Counted from the stretch's first letter, positions 1 through 5,845 are shown. The stretch: 5,892 bases of DNA from Thermaerobacter marianensis (GCA_020723785.1 DYIH01000109.1:1-5892); one strand, 5' to 3'. Made by a program: numbers and translations. Notes: generated from the sequence alone by a model not told the origin.

Positions 1-966
1 CCGCCGGTTGCGCAGGGCTTCCAGCAGGTCGGCGACCACGGCGCTGGCCGTGGGGTCTCCCCCTGCGCCCCGGCCGGTAAAGGTCACCTTGCCGACGAAG
101 TTCCCGTCGACGAGGATGCTGTTGAGGGAACCGTCCACCTTGGCCAGGGGGTGGTCCTCCGGCAACAGGGTGGGGTGGACGCGCACCTCCACCCGGTCGC
201 CCCGGTCGCGCCCGTTGGCCACCAGCTTGATCACATAACCCAGTTCGCGGGCGTAGGCGATGTCCCGTTGCTGGAGGCGGGAGATGCCCTCCATGTAAAC
301 GCCCTCCGGGTCGACCGGCGTGCCGAACGCCAGCGCGGCCAGGATGGCCAGCTTGCGCACGGCGTCGTGGCCCTCCACGTCGTCGGTCGGGTCGGCCTCG
401 GCGTAGCCCTTGTCCTGGGCCTCGGCTAGGGCGGTGGCGTAGTCGCACCCGTCGTGGGTCATGCGGGTGAGGATGTAGTTGGTGGTGCCGTTCAGGATGC
501 CCTGAATGGCGTCGATGCGGTTGGCCGCCAGGCAGTACTTGAGGGGCCGGATGATCGGCGTCCCGCCGGCCACGCTGGCCTCGAAGAAGATGTCCGCCCC
601 GTGCTCCGCGGCCGTGTCCAGGACCTCGCGGCCGTGGTAGGCCAGGAGTTCCTTGTTGGCGGTGACCACCGACTTGCCCCGCCTCAGGCTTTCCAGGACG
701 ATCTCCCGGGCCAGGTCGCGGCCGCCGATGAGCTCCACGACGACGCCGATCTCCGGGTCGTCGACGCCGGCCCAGGGTTCGGTGGTCAGGATCTCCGCCG
801 GGACGTCCACCTGGCGCGGCTTGCCCAGGTTGCGCACCAGGATGCGCTTCGGCCAGGGGTTCAGGCCCCAGCGGTCGGCCAGCAGGGAGCCGTTCTCCCG
901 CAGGAGCCGGATGACGCCGGAGCCCACGTTGCCCAGGCCGCAGAGGCCGAAGGCGTGCTTGTTCAT
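1..966 (-). CDS. hom: Homoserine dehydrogenase, N-terminal 322 residues (3' end outside window)
   Basis: Catalyses NAD(P)H-dependent reduction of aspartate semialdehyde to homoserine, the branch point to threonine and methionine, in the cytoplasm. Reading the minus strand from ATG 966, the frame stays open to the window edge. Residues 7-17 carry the Rossmann dinucleotide loop GLCGLGNVGSG. VVELIGG (76-82) and VVTANKELLA (99-108, with the conserved catalytic-type Lys105) follow. EASVAGGTPII (129-139) and GILNGTTNYIL (156-166) belong to the substrate domain. Residues 183-205 fit the family signature exactly (A-x3-GY-x3-DPxxDVxGxDxxxK). Family members usually have about 400-440 residues with a C-terminal ACT domain, so roughly 100 residues, including any ACT domain, lie outside. 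ATG 966 is the only start in frame before an in-frame TGA at 994-996. GGAGAGGG (978-985) is a usable but distant ribosome site, 11 nt away. It is divergent from the peptidase gene. Confidence 0.97.
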   Translation of the reverse strand, partial: MNKHAFGLCGLGNVGSGVIRLLRENGSLLADRWGLNPWPKRILVRNLGKPRQVDVPAEILTTEPWAGVDDPEIGVVVELIGGRDLAREIVLESLRRGKSVVTANKELLAYHGREVLDTAAEHGADIFFEASVAGGTPIIRPLKYCLAANRIDAIQGILNGTTNYILTRMTHDGCDYATALAEAQDKGYAEADPTDDVEGHDAVRKLAILAALAFGTPVDPEGVYMEGISRLQQRDIAYARELGYVIKLVANGRDRGDRVEVRVHPTLLPEDHPLAKVDGSLNSILVDGNFVGKVTFTGRGAGGDPTASAVVADLLEALRNRR

Positions 967-987
967 CGAAGATTCAGCCCTCTCCGC

Positions 988-1025
988 ATCGGGTCACCGG
1001 AGCGGTGCGAAGAACCGCCCCCGAT
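988..1025 (-). other. Second stem-loop of the hom leader, next to the ribosome binding site
   Basis: In the hom transcript AUCGGG (1025-1020) can pair with CCCGAU (993-988), enclosing a hairpin GCGGU (1018-1014) / ACCGC (1006-1002) with a 7-nt loop. It ends only 2 nt before the GGAGAGGG ribosome site. A competing pairing is possible: CACCGG (1054-1049), in the loop of the upstream terminator-like hairpin, is complementary to CCGGUG (1000-995) inside this structure. Function is inferred only. Confidence 0.35.
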
Positions 1026-1031
1026 AGCACG

Positions 1032-1066
1032 AAAAAGCCCCCGCTCAACCGGTGCGAGAGCCGGAA
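1032..1066 (-). terminator. Terminator-like hairpin in the hom leader (possible attenuator)
   Basis: In the minus-strand transcript, 1066-1058 can pair with 1046-1038. The pairs are GCUC with GAGC, then one G-G mismatch, then CC with GG, then two U-G wobbles. The loop is 11 nt, and the stem is followed at once by CUUUUU (1037-1032). It lies between the predicted hom transcription start (about 1076) and the hom ATG, where only an attenuator or accidental structure would make sense. The stem is short and imperfect, so this is a candidate. No T-box, SAM or lysine riboswitch consensus was recognised here. Confidence 0.35.
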
Positions 1067-1082
1067 AACCCCATCGTTCTGA

Positions 1083-1111
1083 ATTCTATGGTTACGCTTC
1101 CAGGGCGTCAA
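1083..1111 (-). promoter_or_regulatory. Sigma-A-type promoter of hom
   Basis: On the minus strand, TTGACG (1111-1106) is a 5/6 match to the -35 box and TAGAAT (1088-1083) is a 5/6 match to the -10 box, with exactly 17 nt between. Transcription should begin near 1076, giving a leader of about 110 nt before the hom start codon. It is one of the few AT-richer spots in a very GC-rich window, which supports it. The call rests on consensus match only. Confidence 0.8.
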
Positions 1112-1184
1112 GTCCCCTTAGCTGATCCCGAGACCCCGGCATGTTACGGGCAGGAGTCTCTGTCTCCTTGTAGAACTTCCCAAC

Positions 1185-1194
1185 GGGGTGATCC
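1185..1194 (+). promoter_or_regulatory. Extended Shine-Dalgarno site for the ATG at 1197
   Basis: GGGGTGATCC matches the extended complement of the 16S rRNA 3' end (GGAGGTGATCC) at all but one position and sits 2 nt before ATG 1197. The mscS-family gene in this window has the same arrangement (3633-3643). The site therefore argues that translation of the peptidase gene was meant to start at 1197 rather than at the longest uninterrupted frame from 1341, which has no ribosome site. No convincing promoter was seen for this gene in 967-1184. Confidence 0.75.
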
Positions 1195-1196
1195 GG

Positions 1197-1340
1197 ATGG
1201 ACCTGGACCGTTACCGCGCCGAGGCGGACGAATACGCCCCGCGGCTGGACGAGGAGTAATACCGGCACGGGGCCAGGCTCAAGGACGAGCTGGAGGCGGC
1301 GGAGATCGTCGAGGCCTACGCCCACCTGTTCAGCCATGAG
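1197..1340 (+). other. Original 5' end of the peptidase gene, interrupted by an in-frame TAA (1257-1259)
   Basis: ATG 1197 opens MDLDRYRAEADEYAPRLDEE (20 codons), then TAA at 1257-1259. The same frame continues without another stop through YRHGARLKDELEAAEIVEAY into the peptidase body at 1341. The residues on both sides are acidic, amphipathic and helix-like, as expected for an M3-type N-terminus, and codon use resembles the body. One base change (TAC or TAT to TAA) would account for the stop, restoring Tyr at that place. TAA does not encode selenocysteine or pyrrolysine in known systems. It is either a recent nonsense mutation, a sequence error, or a real short upstream frame. Full length with the codon restored would be 500 residues. 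Confidence 0.75.
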
Positions 1341-2699
1341 GTGGTGGAGCGGCTGAACACGGAACTGGCCCGCACCAACCCGGCGGGCGAGGCCGCTCGC
1401 CGCCTGCGCCACCTTCGCTCCTTCGCGGTGGAGGGCTATATGACGGCGGTGGCGCGGGAGGTGGTGGACCGTTGGGGGACGGCCGAAGCCACGGCCGTCG
1501 TCTCCTTTGAGGGGCGGGAAATAGCCTACCGGGCGGTGCCGGTGCGCCTGGCCAACGAGTCCGACCGGGAGCGGCGCCGGCGCCTGGCCGCCGCCCGGGA
1601 CCGGGTCACCGCCGAGGTCGTCAACCCCCTCGCCGGGGAATACTTCCGCGCCCTCTACGGGGCGGCGCGCGCCCTCGGCTACACCGGCTACCTGAGCCTC
1701 TATCGGGAAATCGCCCCGGCCGACCTGCAGGCCCTGAGCCGCCGGGTGCAGGTCTTGCTCGAGGAGACGGACGGGGTCTACCTCGAACACCTGGCGCCGG
1801 CCCTGGACCGCATCGGCGTCACCGCCGGCGAGGCGGAGAAGCAGGACCTGGCCCACCTCTTCCGCGCCCCGGAATACGACCCATATTTCCCGGCGGACAA
1901 GGCGCTGCCCGCCCTGGAGGCGACCCTGGCCGGGCTGGGGATCGACTTCCGCCGGCAGGGCAGCATCATAGTCGACGATGCCGCCCGCGAAAAGAAGAGC
2001 CCCCGCGCCTTCTGCGCCCCGGTGCGCCCCGGCGAGGAGGTCTACCTGGTCATCGCTCCCCACGGCGGCATGGACGACTACCAGGCCCTGTTCCACGAGG
2101 CCGGCCACGCCGAGCACTTCGCCCATTGCGGCCCCGGCCTGGCCTTCGAGTACCGCCGCCTGGGTGACAACGCCGTCACCGAGGCCTTCGCCTTCCTGCT
2201 GCAGTACCTGACCGTCGACCCGGCCTGGTGCGGCGAGTTCCTCAACCTGCGCGACCCGGAATTCTTCCGCTTCACCGCCTTCCAGAAGCTATACATGCTC
2301 CGCCGCTATGCCGCCAAGCTGCTCTACGAGATGAAGCTGCACGCCGTCAGCGAGGGCCCGCCGTCGGCCGGGCTGGCGGCGATGGCGCCGGTATACTCCC
2401 GCACGCTGGGTGAGGCGCTGCACGTTGCCCATCCGGAGGCCCATTACCTGACCGACGTGGATCCCGGCTTCTACGCCGCCGCCTACCTGCGGGCCTGGGC
2501 CCTGGCGGCCCAGATGGCCCTGACGCTGGCCGAGCGGCACGGCCGCCGCTGGTACGCCAGCCGCCAGGCCGGCTCCTGGCTGCGGGAGCTGTGGAGCGCG
2601 GGGCAGCGCTGCACCGCCGAGGAGATGGCGCGGGAGATCGGCCAGCCCGGCCTGAGCTTCGAGCCGCTCGTGGAGGAACTGGCGGCGGTGCTGGCCTAA
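1341..2699 (+). CDS. M3-family-like zinc metallopeptidase, body of an interrupted gene
   Basis: Probable cytoplasmic zinc oligopeptidase that cleaves short peptides; the exact substrate is unknown. In this 452-residue frame (GTG 1341) the active site is LFHEAGHAEHFAH, with the HExxH zinc motif at residues 252-256. A third-ligand candidate is Glu281 in NAVTEAFAF, a HExxH-x24-E spacing that suits the gluzincin/M3 fold. The N-terminal half is helical and charged. The C-terminal part has YLTDVDPGFYAAAYLRAWALA, typical of the M3 substrate-binding region. There is no signal peptide or membrane segment. M3 peptidases usually have 550-700 residues, so this is a short member even with its 48 upstream codons. 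GTG 1341 has no ribosome site; the better start, 1197, is cut off by TAA at 1257. It may therefore be a recent pseudogene or be made by reinitiation. Its stop overlaps the end of the convergent channel gene. Confidence 0.8.
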   Translation: MVERLNTELARTNPAGEAARRLRHLRSFAVEGYMTAVAREVVDRWGTAEATAVVSFEGREIAYRAVPVRLANESDRERRRRLAAARDRVTAEVVNPLAGEYFRALYGAARALGYTGYLSLYREIAPADLQALSRRVQVLLEETDGVYLEHLAPALDRIGVTAGEAEKQDLAHLFRAPEYDPYFPADKALPALEATLAGLGIDFRRQGSIIVDDAAREKKSPRAFCAPVRPGEEVYLVIAPHGGMDDYQALFHEAGHAEHFAHCGPGLAFEYRRLGDNAVTEAFAFLLQYLTVDPAWCGEFLNLRDPEFFRFTAFQKLYMLRRYAAKLLYEMKLHAVSEGPPSAGLAAMAPVYSRTLGEALHVAHPEAHYLTDVDPGFYAAAYLRAWALAAQMALTLAERHGRRWYASRQAGSWLRELWSAGQRCTAEEMAREIGQPGLSFEPLVEELAAVLA

Positions 2700-3631
2700 G
2701 CCCCGGCGGCGCCGGTCCCGGTGGCGCCGGGGGAGTTCGGGGACTCGTTCGGTACACTGCGCACCTCCACCGGCCGGCTCGCTTCCCCCCAATAGAGGGA
2801 CACGTGGGGAAAGGGGATCTCGATGCCCTCGGCGTCGAAGCGGTTCTTGATGCGGCGGCGGAACTCCCGGCCCACGTCCCACTGCCTGAGGGGGCGGGTG
2901 GTGACCCTGACCTTGATCGTCACCTGGGATTCGCCGAAGGCGTCCACGCCCAGGACCTCCGGCGGTTCCAGGATCATCGGTCCGAAGGTTTCGTCGGCCG
3001 CCAGTCCGGCGCCGATGTCCCGGAGGACGTCCATCACCCGGTCCACGTCCTCCTTGTAGGCCACCCCCACGTCGAGCACGGCGCGCGACCACTCGCGCGT
3101 GCGGTTGGAGACGGTTTCGATGGCGCCGTTGGGTATGATGTGGACCGTGCCTTCCAGGTCCCGCAGGATGGTGGTGCGCAGGGTGATGTCCTCGACCTGG
3201 CCGGCGAGCTGGCCGCCGCCGGTCTGGACGGCGACCACGTCGCCGACGCGGATCTGGTTCTCCATGAGCATGAAGAAGCCGCTGATGACGTCGCGGACCA
3301 GGTTCTGGGCGCCGAAGCCGACGGCGATGCCGCCGATCCCGGCGGCCGTCAGGATCGGCCCGATGTTCACGTCCAGTTCATTGAGGATCATGAGGCCGGC
3401 GACCGCCAGCAAGGCTGCCTTGATAACCTTGCGCAGTATGGTCGTCAGGGTGCGGGCCCGTTTCTCCCGTTCTGAAAGGTGCTCCGGGTCGTCGTCGTCC
3501 ACCAAACGCTCCATGCGGCCGATGGCGGCCGAAGTGAGGCGGATGGCCAGCAGGGCGCCGATGACGATGAGCAGGATGCGCAGGGCGCTGCCGCCGTATT
3601 GTTCCACGATGGATCCAATGTCGATCGGCAC
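2696..3631 (-). CDS. MscS-family small-conductance mechanosensitive ion channel
   Basis: Inner-membrane channel, expected to be a homoheptamer, that opens under membrane tension to release solutes on osmotic downshock. Of 311 residues, hydrophobic segments lie at about 15-32 (TM1), 68-86 (TM2) and 92-124 (TM3). The Gly/Ala-rich pore helix is AGIGGIAVGFGAQNLVRDVI (97-116). The beta domain includes RVGDVVAV (128-135) and the family hallmark HIIPNGAI (164-171). The C-terminal domain ends with IPFPHVSLYWGE (272-283), followed by a low-complexity Ser/Pro/Gly/Ala tail (284-311). Length and the three-TM layout match the short B. subtilis YkuT-like class. Start is GTG 3631, chosen for GGGGGTGATCC (3633-3643) just upstream. 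It lies 94 bp behind the USP/GpgS fusion on the same strand with no promoter or clear terminator seen between, so the two are probably co-transcribed and under the riboswitch at 5576-5765. Confidence 0.95.
   Translation of the reverse strand: MPIDIGSIVEQYGGSALRILLIVIGALLAIRLTSAAIGRMERLVDDDDPEHLSEREKRARTLTTILRKVIKAALLAVAGLMILNELDVNIGPILTAAGIGGIAVGFGAQNLVRDVISGFFMLMENQIRVGDVVAVQTGGGQLAGQVEDITLRTTILRDLEGTVHIIPNGAIETVSNRTREWSRAVLDVGVAYKEDVDRVMDVLRDIGAGLAADETFGPMILEPPEVLGVDAFGESQVTIKVRVTTRPLRQWDVGREFRRRIKNRFDAEGIEIPFPHVSLYWGEASRPVEVRSVPNESPNSPGATGTGAAGA
2701..2732. terminator. Strong GC-rich inverted repeat at the convergent gene ends
   Basis: CCCCGGCG (2701-2708) pairs with CGCCGGGG (2725-2732). 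Inside, after one G-G mismatch, five further pairs (one a G-T wobble) close a 4-nt loop. It begins 2 nt after the peptidase TAA, so it could end or stabilise the plus-strand mRNA, although no T-tract follows. On the other strand it codes for part of the Gly/Ala/Pro tail of the MscS-family protein, so composition bias could also have produced it. Confidence 0.4.
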
Positions 3632-3632
3632 C

Positions 3633-3643
3633 GGATCACCCCC
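3633..3643 (-). promoter_or_regulatory. Extended Shine-Dalgarno site of the MscS-family gene
   Basis: On the minus strand GGGGGTGATCC lies 1 nt before GTG 3631, with 7 nt between the G-run and the start. It fixes this GTG as the start. It nearly duplicates the site at 1185-1194. Confidence 0.8.
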
Positions 3644-3725
3644 GGAAGTCGGATGTCGCCCCGGACCGGGACGTCATGCCGTATGTTGCAGGTACGACGC
3701 CGCCCCCCTCACATCCTGCCTCCGG

Positions 3726-5507
3726 TCACCGATCATCCCCTCGTGGCCCGGGTGGGGCGCCGCGTTGCGGTGATCCGGCCTTCCCTTCGCGGTCAGCCGC
3801 CCCCGGCCTGCCGGCGCCGTGCTCCGGGATCGTCACCATCGGCGGACGTTCCGCCTCGTCGATCACGCGCACGTCCAGCGACAGGTGGCCCTCCTCCCAC
3901 CGGATCAGCTTGATCGCCTTGTTCATTGCCTCCACCGGCTGCAGGCGGCCCCAGGACTCCAGGCGGCTGACGATGACGTGAAGGATGGCGAAGGACATGG
4001 TGGACAGGTGGGCCAGGGGGGCGTTGCGGTGGACCAGGCGGCCCAGGTTCACCTGGCCCATGCCTTCCAGGCCGTGTTCGGCGAAGAGGTCGATGAGCAG
4101 TCCCGTCTCCACCCCGTAGCCGGTGAAGAAGGGCACCTTTTCGAGGGCGTGCCGCCAGCCGGCGTACTGCCCGGCCAGGGGTTGGATGAAGCCGGAGAGT
4201 TCGGGGAAGAAGAGGTTGAGCAGGGGGCGGGCGGCCAGTTCCGTCACCCGCCCGCCGCCGGACTCGTAGAGTCGGTCCCCCACCCTGACCGGCCGGCTGT
4301 AATATCCCTTTACGTACTTCACCTGGGGGTGGCGCAGGAGTGGGCCGATCAGCCCGTAGACCATGTGCGGTTCGGGGTTCTTGATGTCGGTGTCCAGCCA
4401 GACGACCAGGTCGCCGCGCAGGACGTGGAGGCTCTTCCACAGGGCCTCGCCCTTGCCGCGGTAAGCGCCGTAGGCGGGCAGGATGTCCTGGTGGGTGTGG
4501 ACGGGCACGCCCAGGGAGCGGGCGACGTCGGGGGTCCCGTCCTCCGACCGGCTGTCGATGACCACGATCTCGTCCAGGAGCGGGACGGCGTCCTGGAGGG
4601 CGTCCCGCATGACCCGGATGATCGGGCCGATCGTCTCCGCCTCGTTGAGGGCCGGCAGGCCGAGGCTGATGGTGATCCCCAGGCTCCGCTTTATCTCCAC
4701 CAGCCGGGCGAGGTCGGCGAACTCCCGGGCGTCGAAGGTGTTCTCGGCGAACCACTTGTCCACCTGCGCCGGCGTCCAGGCCCGGCGCTCGACGATCCAC
4801 GGGGACAGGGGCCGGCGGGTGCGCACGACCATGACGCCGCGGCCGGTCCGGTCGCGGACGTGGGTGAAGTTGAGACGGGCCGGGGCGGCTTCGGCGGGGC
4901 CGTGGGCGCCCAGGATCAGGAGGTCGTGCTGGCGGGCCTCGGGGATGAGGCTCTCCTCTATCCCCTCCGGGTGGTAGATGTGGAGAACGTTCATCTCCGC
5001 CTCCCCGGCGGCGGCCAGGCGGGAGCCGAGGTCGGCGGCCAGGGCGGCGTAAGGGCCGCCGCGGACGGCGACGAGGACGCGCCGGAGGGTGCCCGGCGGC
5101 GGATGGACGATGGCCAGGTCCGCCGGCGGGTTGTCGAGCAGAGCCTCGGCGACGGGACCGAATTCGCCGGTGGCGGCGTCGGCCGACACCCCCCAGCCGC
5201 AGAGCACCAGGTGGGCTCTTTCCTCGTGGGCCACCCGGCGGATCTCGTCCGGGACATCGCGGGCGACCCGGACCATGAACCTGGCGCGCACGCCGCCCTC
5301 GGACGCGTTACGCGCGGTCTGCTCCAGTTGCCGGCGGGCATCGACGGCCGAGGTCGTCCCTTCGCTGTACGAAACCGGCTCAGGAACCTCCACGACGTGC
5401 AGCAGCAGCAATTCTTTATCCAGGGCAGCGGCCAGGCGCGCCGCGAAGCCCGTCAAGGCCGCGTCGTGGTCCGCGTGGGACACCGCCACCAGGATAGGGT
5501 CGGGCAT
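3726..5507 (-). CDS. gpgS: Fusion of two universal-stress-protein domains with a GT81 glucosyl-3-phosphoglycerate synthase
   Basis: The C-terminal half should transfer glucose from an NDP-glucose to 3-phosphoglycerate, the first step to glucosylglycerate, a compatible solute. Of 593 residues, 1-136 form a USP domain (ILVAVSHADHD..., LLLLHVVE, LVLCGWG, LAIVHP). Residues 141-230 form a second, shorter USP-like domain (RRVLVAVRGG, LLILGAHG, VMVVRT). Residues 275-560 form the GT-A glycosyltransferase. It shows LPALNEAETIG (284-294), YRGKGEALW (349-357), the metal-binding DTD (372-374), VKGYYSRP (399-406), GGGRVTELAARPLL (417-430), GYGVETGLLID (463-473) and VHRN with metal-ligand His493. The USP ATP loops look degenerate: the first G of GxxG is C103 in domain one, and the distal G-S/T is absent in domain two. 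GT81 relatives can use GDP-mannose, so donor choice is uncertain. ATG 5507 is preceded by GGAGGTGA. No phosphatase (GpgP) gene lies in the window. Confidence 0.92.
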   Translation of the reverse strand: MPDPILVAVSHADHDAALTGFAARLAAALDKELLLLHVVEVPEPVSYSEGTTSAVDARRQLEQTARNASEGGVRARFMVRVARDVPDEIRRVAHEERAHLVLCGWGVSADAATGEFGPVAEALLDNPPADLAIVHPPPGTLRRVLVAVRGGPYAALAADLGSRLAAAGEAEMNVLHIYHPEGIEESLIPEARQHDLLILGAHGPAEAAPARLNFTHVRDRTGRGVMVVRTRRPLSPWIVERRAWTPAQVDKWFAENTFDAREFADLARLVEIKRSLGITISLGLPALNEAETIGPIIRVMRDALQDAVPLLDEIVVIDSRSEDGTPDVARSLGVPVHTHQDILPAYGAYRGKGEALWKSLHVLRGDLVVWLDTDIKNPEPHMVYGLIGPLLRHPQVKYVKGYYSRPVRVGDRLYESGGGRVTELAARPLLNLFFPELSGFIQPLAGQYAGWRHALEKVPFFTGYGVETGLLIDLFAEHGLEGMGQVNLGRLVHRNAPLAHLSTMSFAILHVIVSRLESWGRLQPVEAMNKAIKLIRWEEGHLSLDVRVIDEAERPPMVTIPEHGAGRPGAADREGKAGSPQRGAPPGPRGDDR

Positions 5508-5514
5508 GGACGTC

Positions 5515-5534
5515 TCACCTCCGGGGGGACCGGA
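5515..5534 (-). promoter_or_regulatory. Shine-Dalgarno of the fusion gene inside a small hairpin (possible expression platform)
   Basis: The ribosome site GGAGGUGA (5522-5515) lies 7 nt before ATG 5507. UCCGG (5534-5530) can pair with CCGGA (5524-5520) across a 5-nt loop, which would mask the first three bases of that site. GUC just before the stem and GAC after the ribosome site could lengthen the pairing with an internal loop. Between the aptamer and the start no GC stem followed by a U-tract was found, so translational control by the riboswitch is more likely than termination. That mechanism is an inference. Confidence 0.5.
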
Positions 5535-5575
5535 CGGCGCGTGGAAGAAAGGGGAAAGCCTCGGGAAAGGGTTGT

Positions 5576-5765
5576 CCTCATTCCACGCTTGCGAGGTTAG
5601 CTGACGGGCTCGGGTCGAAGAGGACTGACCCTGCGGCGCTTCCGTGATGCCGGGAATCGCCGGTTCGCCCCAACTGCCTGGGTCCCCCGCTCCCCTGCTT
5701 CCGGGGTCCCCGCCGAACCGGGAAGGTTCGGTGGGTGGATCCAATAGGGGATTCAGCGTTCGAGG
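5576..5765 (-). promoter_or_regulatory. c-di-AMP riboswitch (ydaO/yuaA class)
   Basis: Senses cyclic di-AMP in the 5' leader of the USP/GpgS gene; in this class ligand binding generally lowers expression. Conserved blocks appear in order on the minus strand: CGCUGAAUCC (5758-5749), GAGCGGGGGACCCA (5692-5679), UUGGGGCGAACC (5673-5662), and the hallmark GUCAGCUAACCUCG followed by CAAGCGU (about 5605-5585). P1 forms from CCUC and ACGCU (5765-5755) with AGCGU and GAGG (5589-5576). P2 pairs UCCCCU (5751-5746) with AGGGGA (5696-5691). Further stems are CGGCG (5662-5658) with CGCCG (5638-5634), and GGGUC (5631-5627) with GACCC (5616-5612). The P2 loop is enlarged by about 49 nt holding an extra hairpin, CCGAACC/GGUUCGG (5731-5713). 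With 5508-5575 and the promoter, this accounts for most of the 385-base non-coding stretch. Confidence 0.95.
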
Positions 5766-5797
5766 AAGGGTGCCCGGGTGGACACACCTTCTTCATT

Positions 5798-5826
5798 AGA
5801 ATACCATTGGTGGGAGGCCGGGTCAA
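5798..5826 (-). promoter_or_regulatory. Sigma-A-type promoter of the riboswitch-gpgS-mscS transcript
   Basis: On the minus strand TTGACC (5826-5821) and TATTCT (5803-5798) are separated by exactly 17 nt, matching the -35 box at 5/6 and the -10 box at 4/6. Transcription would start near 5791, about 25 nt before P1 of the aptamer, a sensible distance. Upstream of it (5846-5892) nothing further was recognised. Confidence 0.8.
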
Positions 5827-5845
5827 ACGGAATGCGCCCTGACCC
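5820..5845. repeat. Inverted repeat over the -35 box
   Basis: GGGTCA (5820-5825) and TGACCC (5840-5845) are perfect 6-bp inverted arms with a 14-bp spacer, and one arm covers the -35 element of the riboswitch promoter. It could be a transcription factor operator adding a second control layer, but arms this short can arise by chance. Confidence 0.25.

Noticed and set aside
1045..1074. Nine-codon leader peptide (MGFSGSRTG) in the hom leader
   Set aside because: It starts almost at the predicted transcript start, has no ribosome site and contains a single Thr with no Met or Ile run, so it does not look like an attenuator peptide.
454..1125. Plus-strand frame opposite hom
   Set aside because: Antisense to an unmistakable homoserine dehydrogenase; composition is that of a shadow frame and no ribosome site was noted.
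1257..1259. Recoded stop (selenocysteine or pyrrolysine) in the peptidase
   Set aside because: The codon is TAA; those residues use TGA and TAG respectively, and the position is not in the active site.
1092..2126. 344-codon open frame antisense to the peptidase
   Set aside because: It is a GC-bias shadow of the peptidase frame with no recognisable domain, and its sense partner has the HEAGH motif and family features.
3632..3725. Terminator or internal promoter between gpgS and the channel gene
   Set aside because: Only a very short CCCG/CGGG palindrome near 3658-3672 was found, with no U-tract, and no paired -35/-10 boxes were seen.
3819..5600. 593-codon plus-strand open frame opposite gpgS
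   Set aside because: It is a complementary shadow of the glycosyltransferase gene, rich in Val, Gly, Asp and His as expected of antisense high-GC frames, with no domain seen.
5508..5744. N-terminal extension of the USP/GpgS protein to an ATG at 5744 (79 more residues)
   Set aside because: The extension is translated from the riboswitch aptamer, has Pro/Gly/Ser-rich low-complexity sequence without similarity to USP, and ATG 5507 has a strong GGAGGTGA ribosome site.
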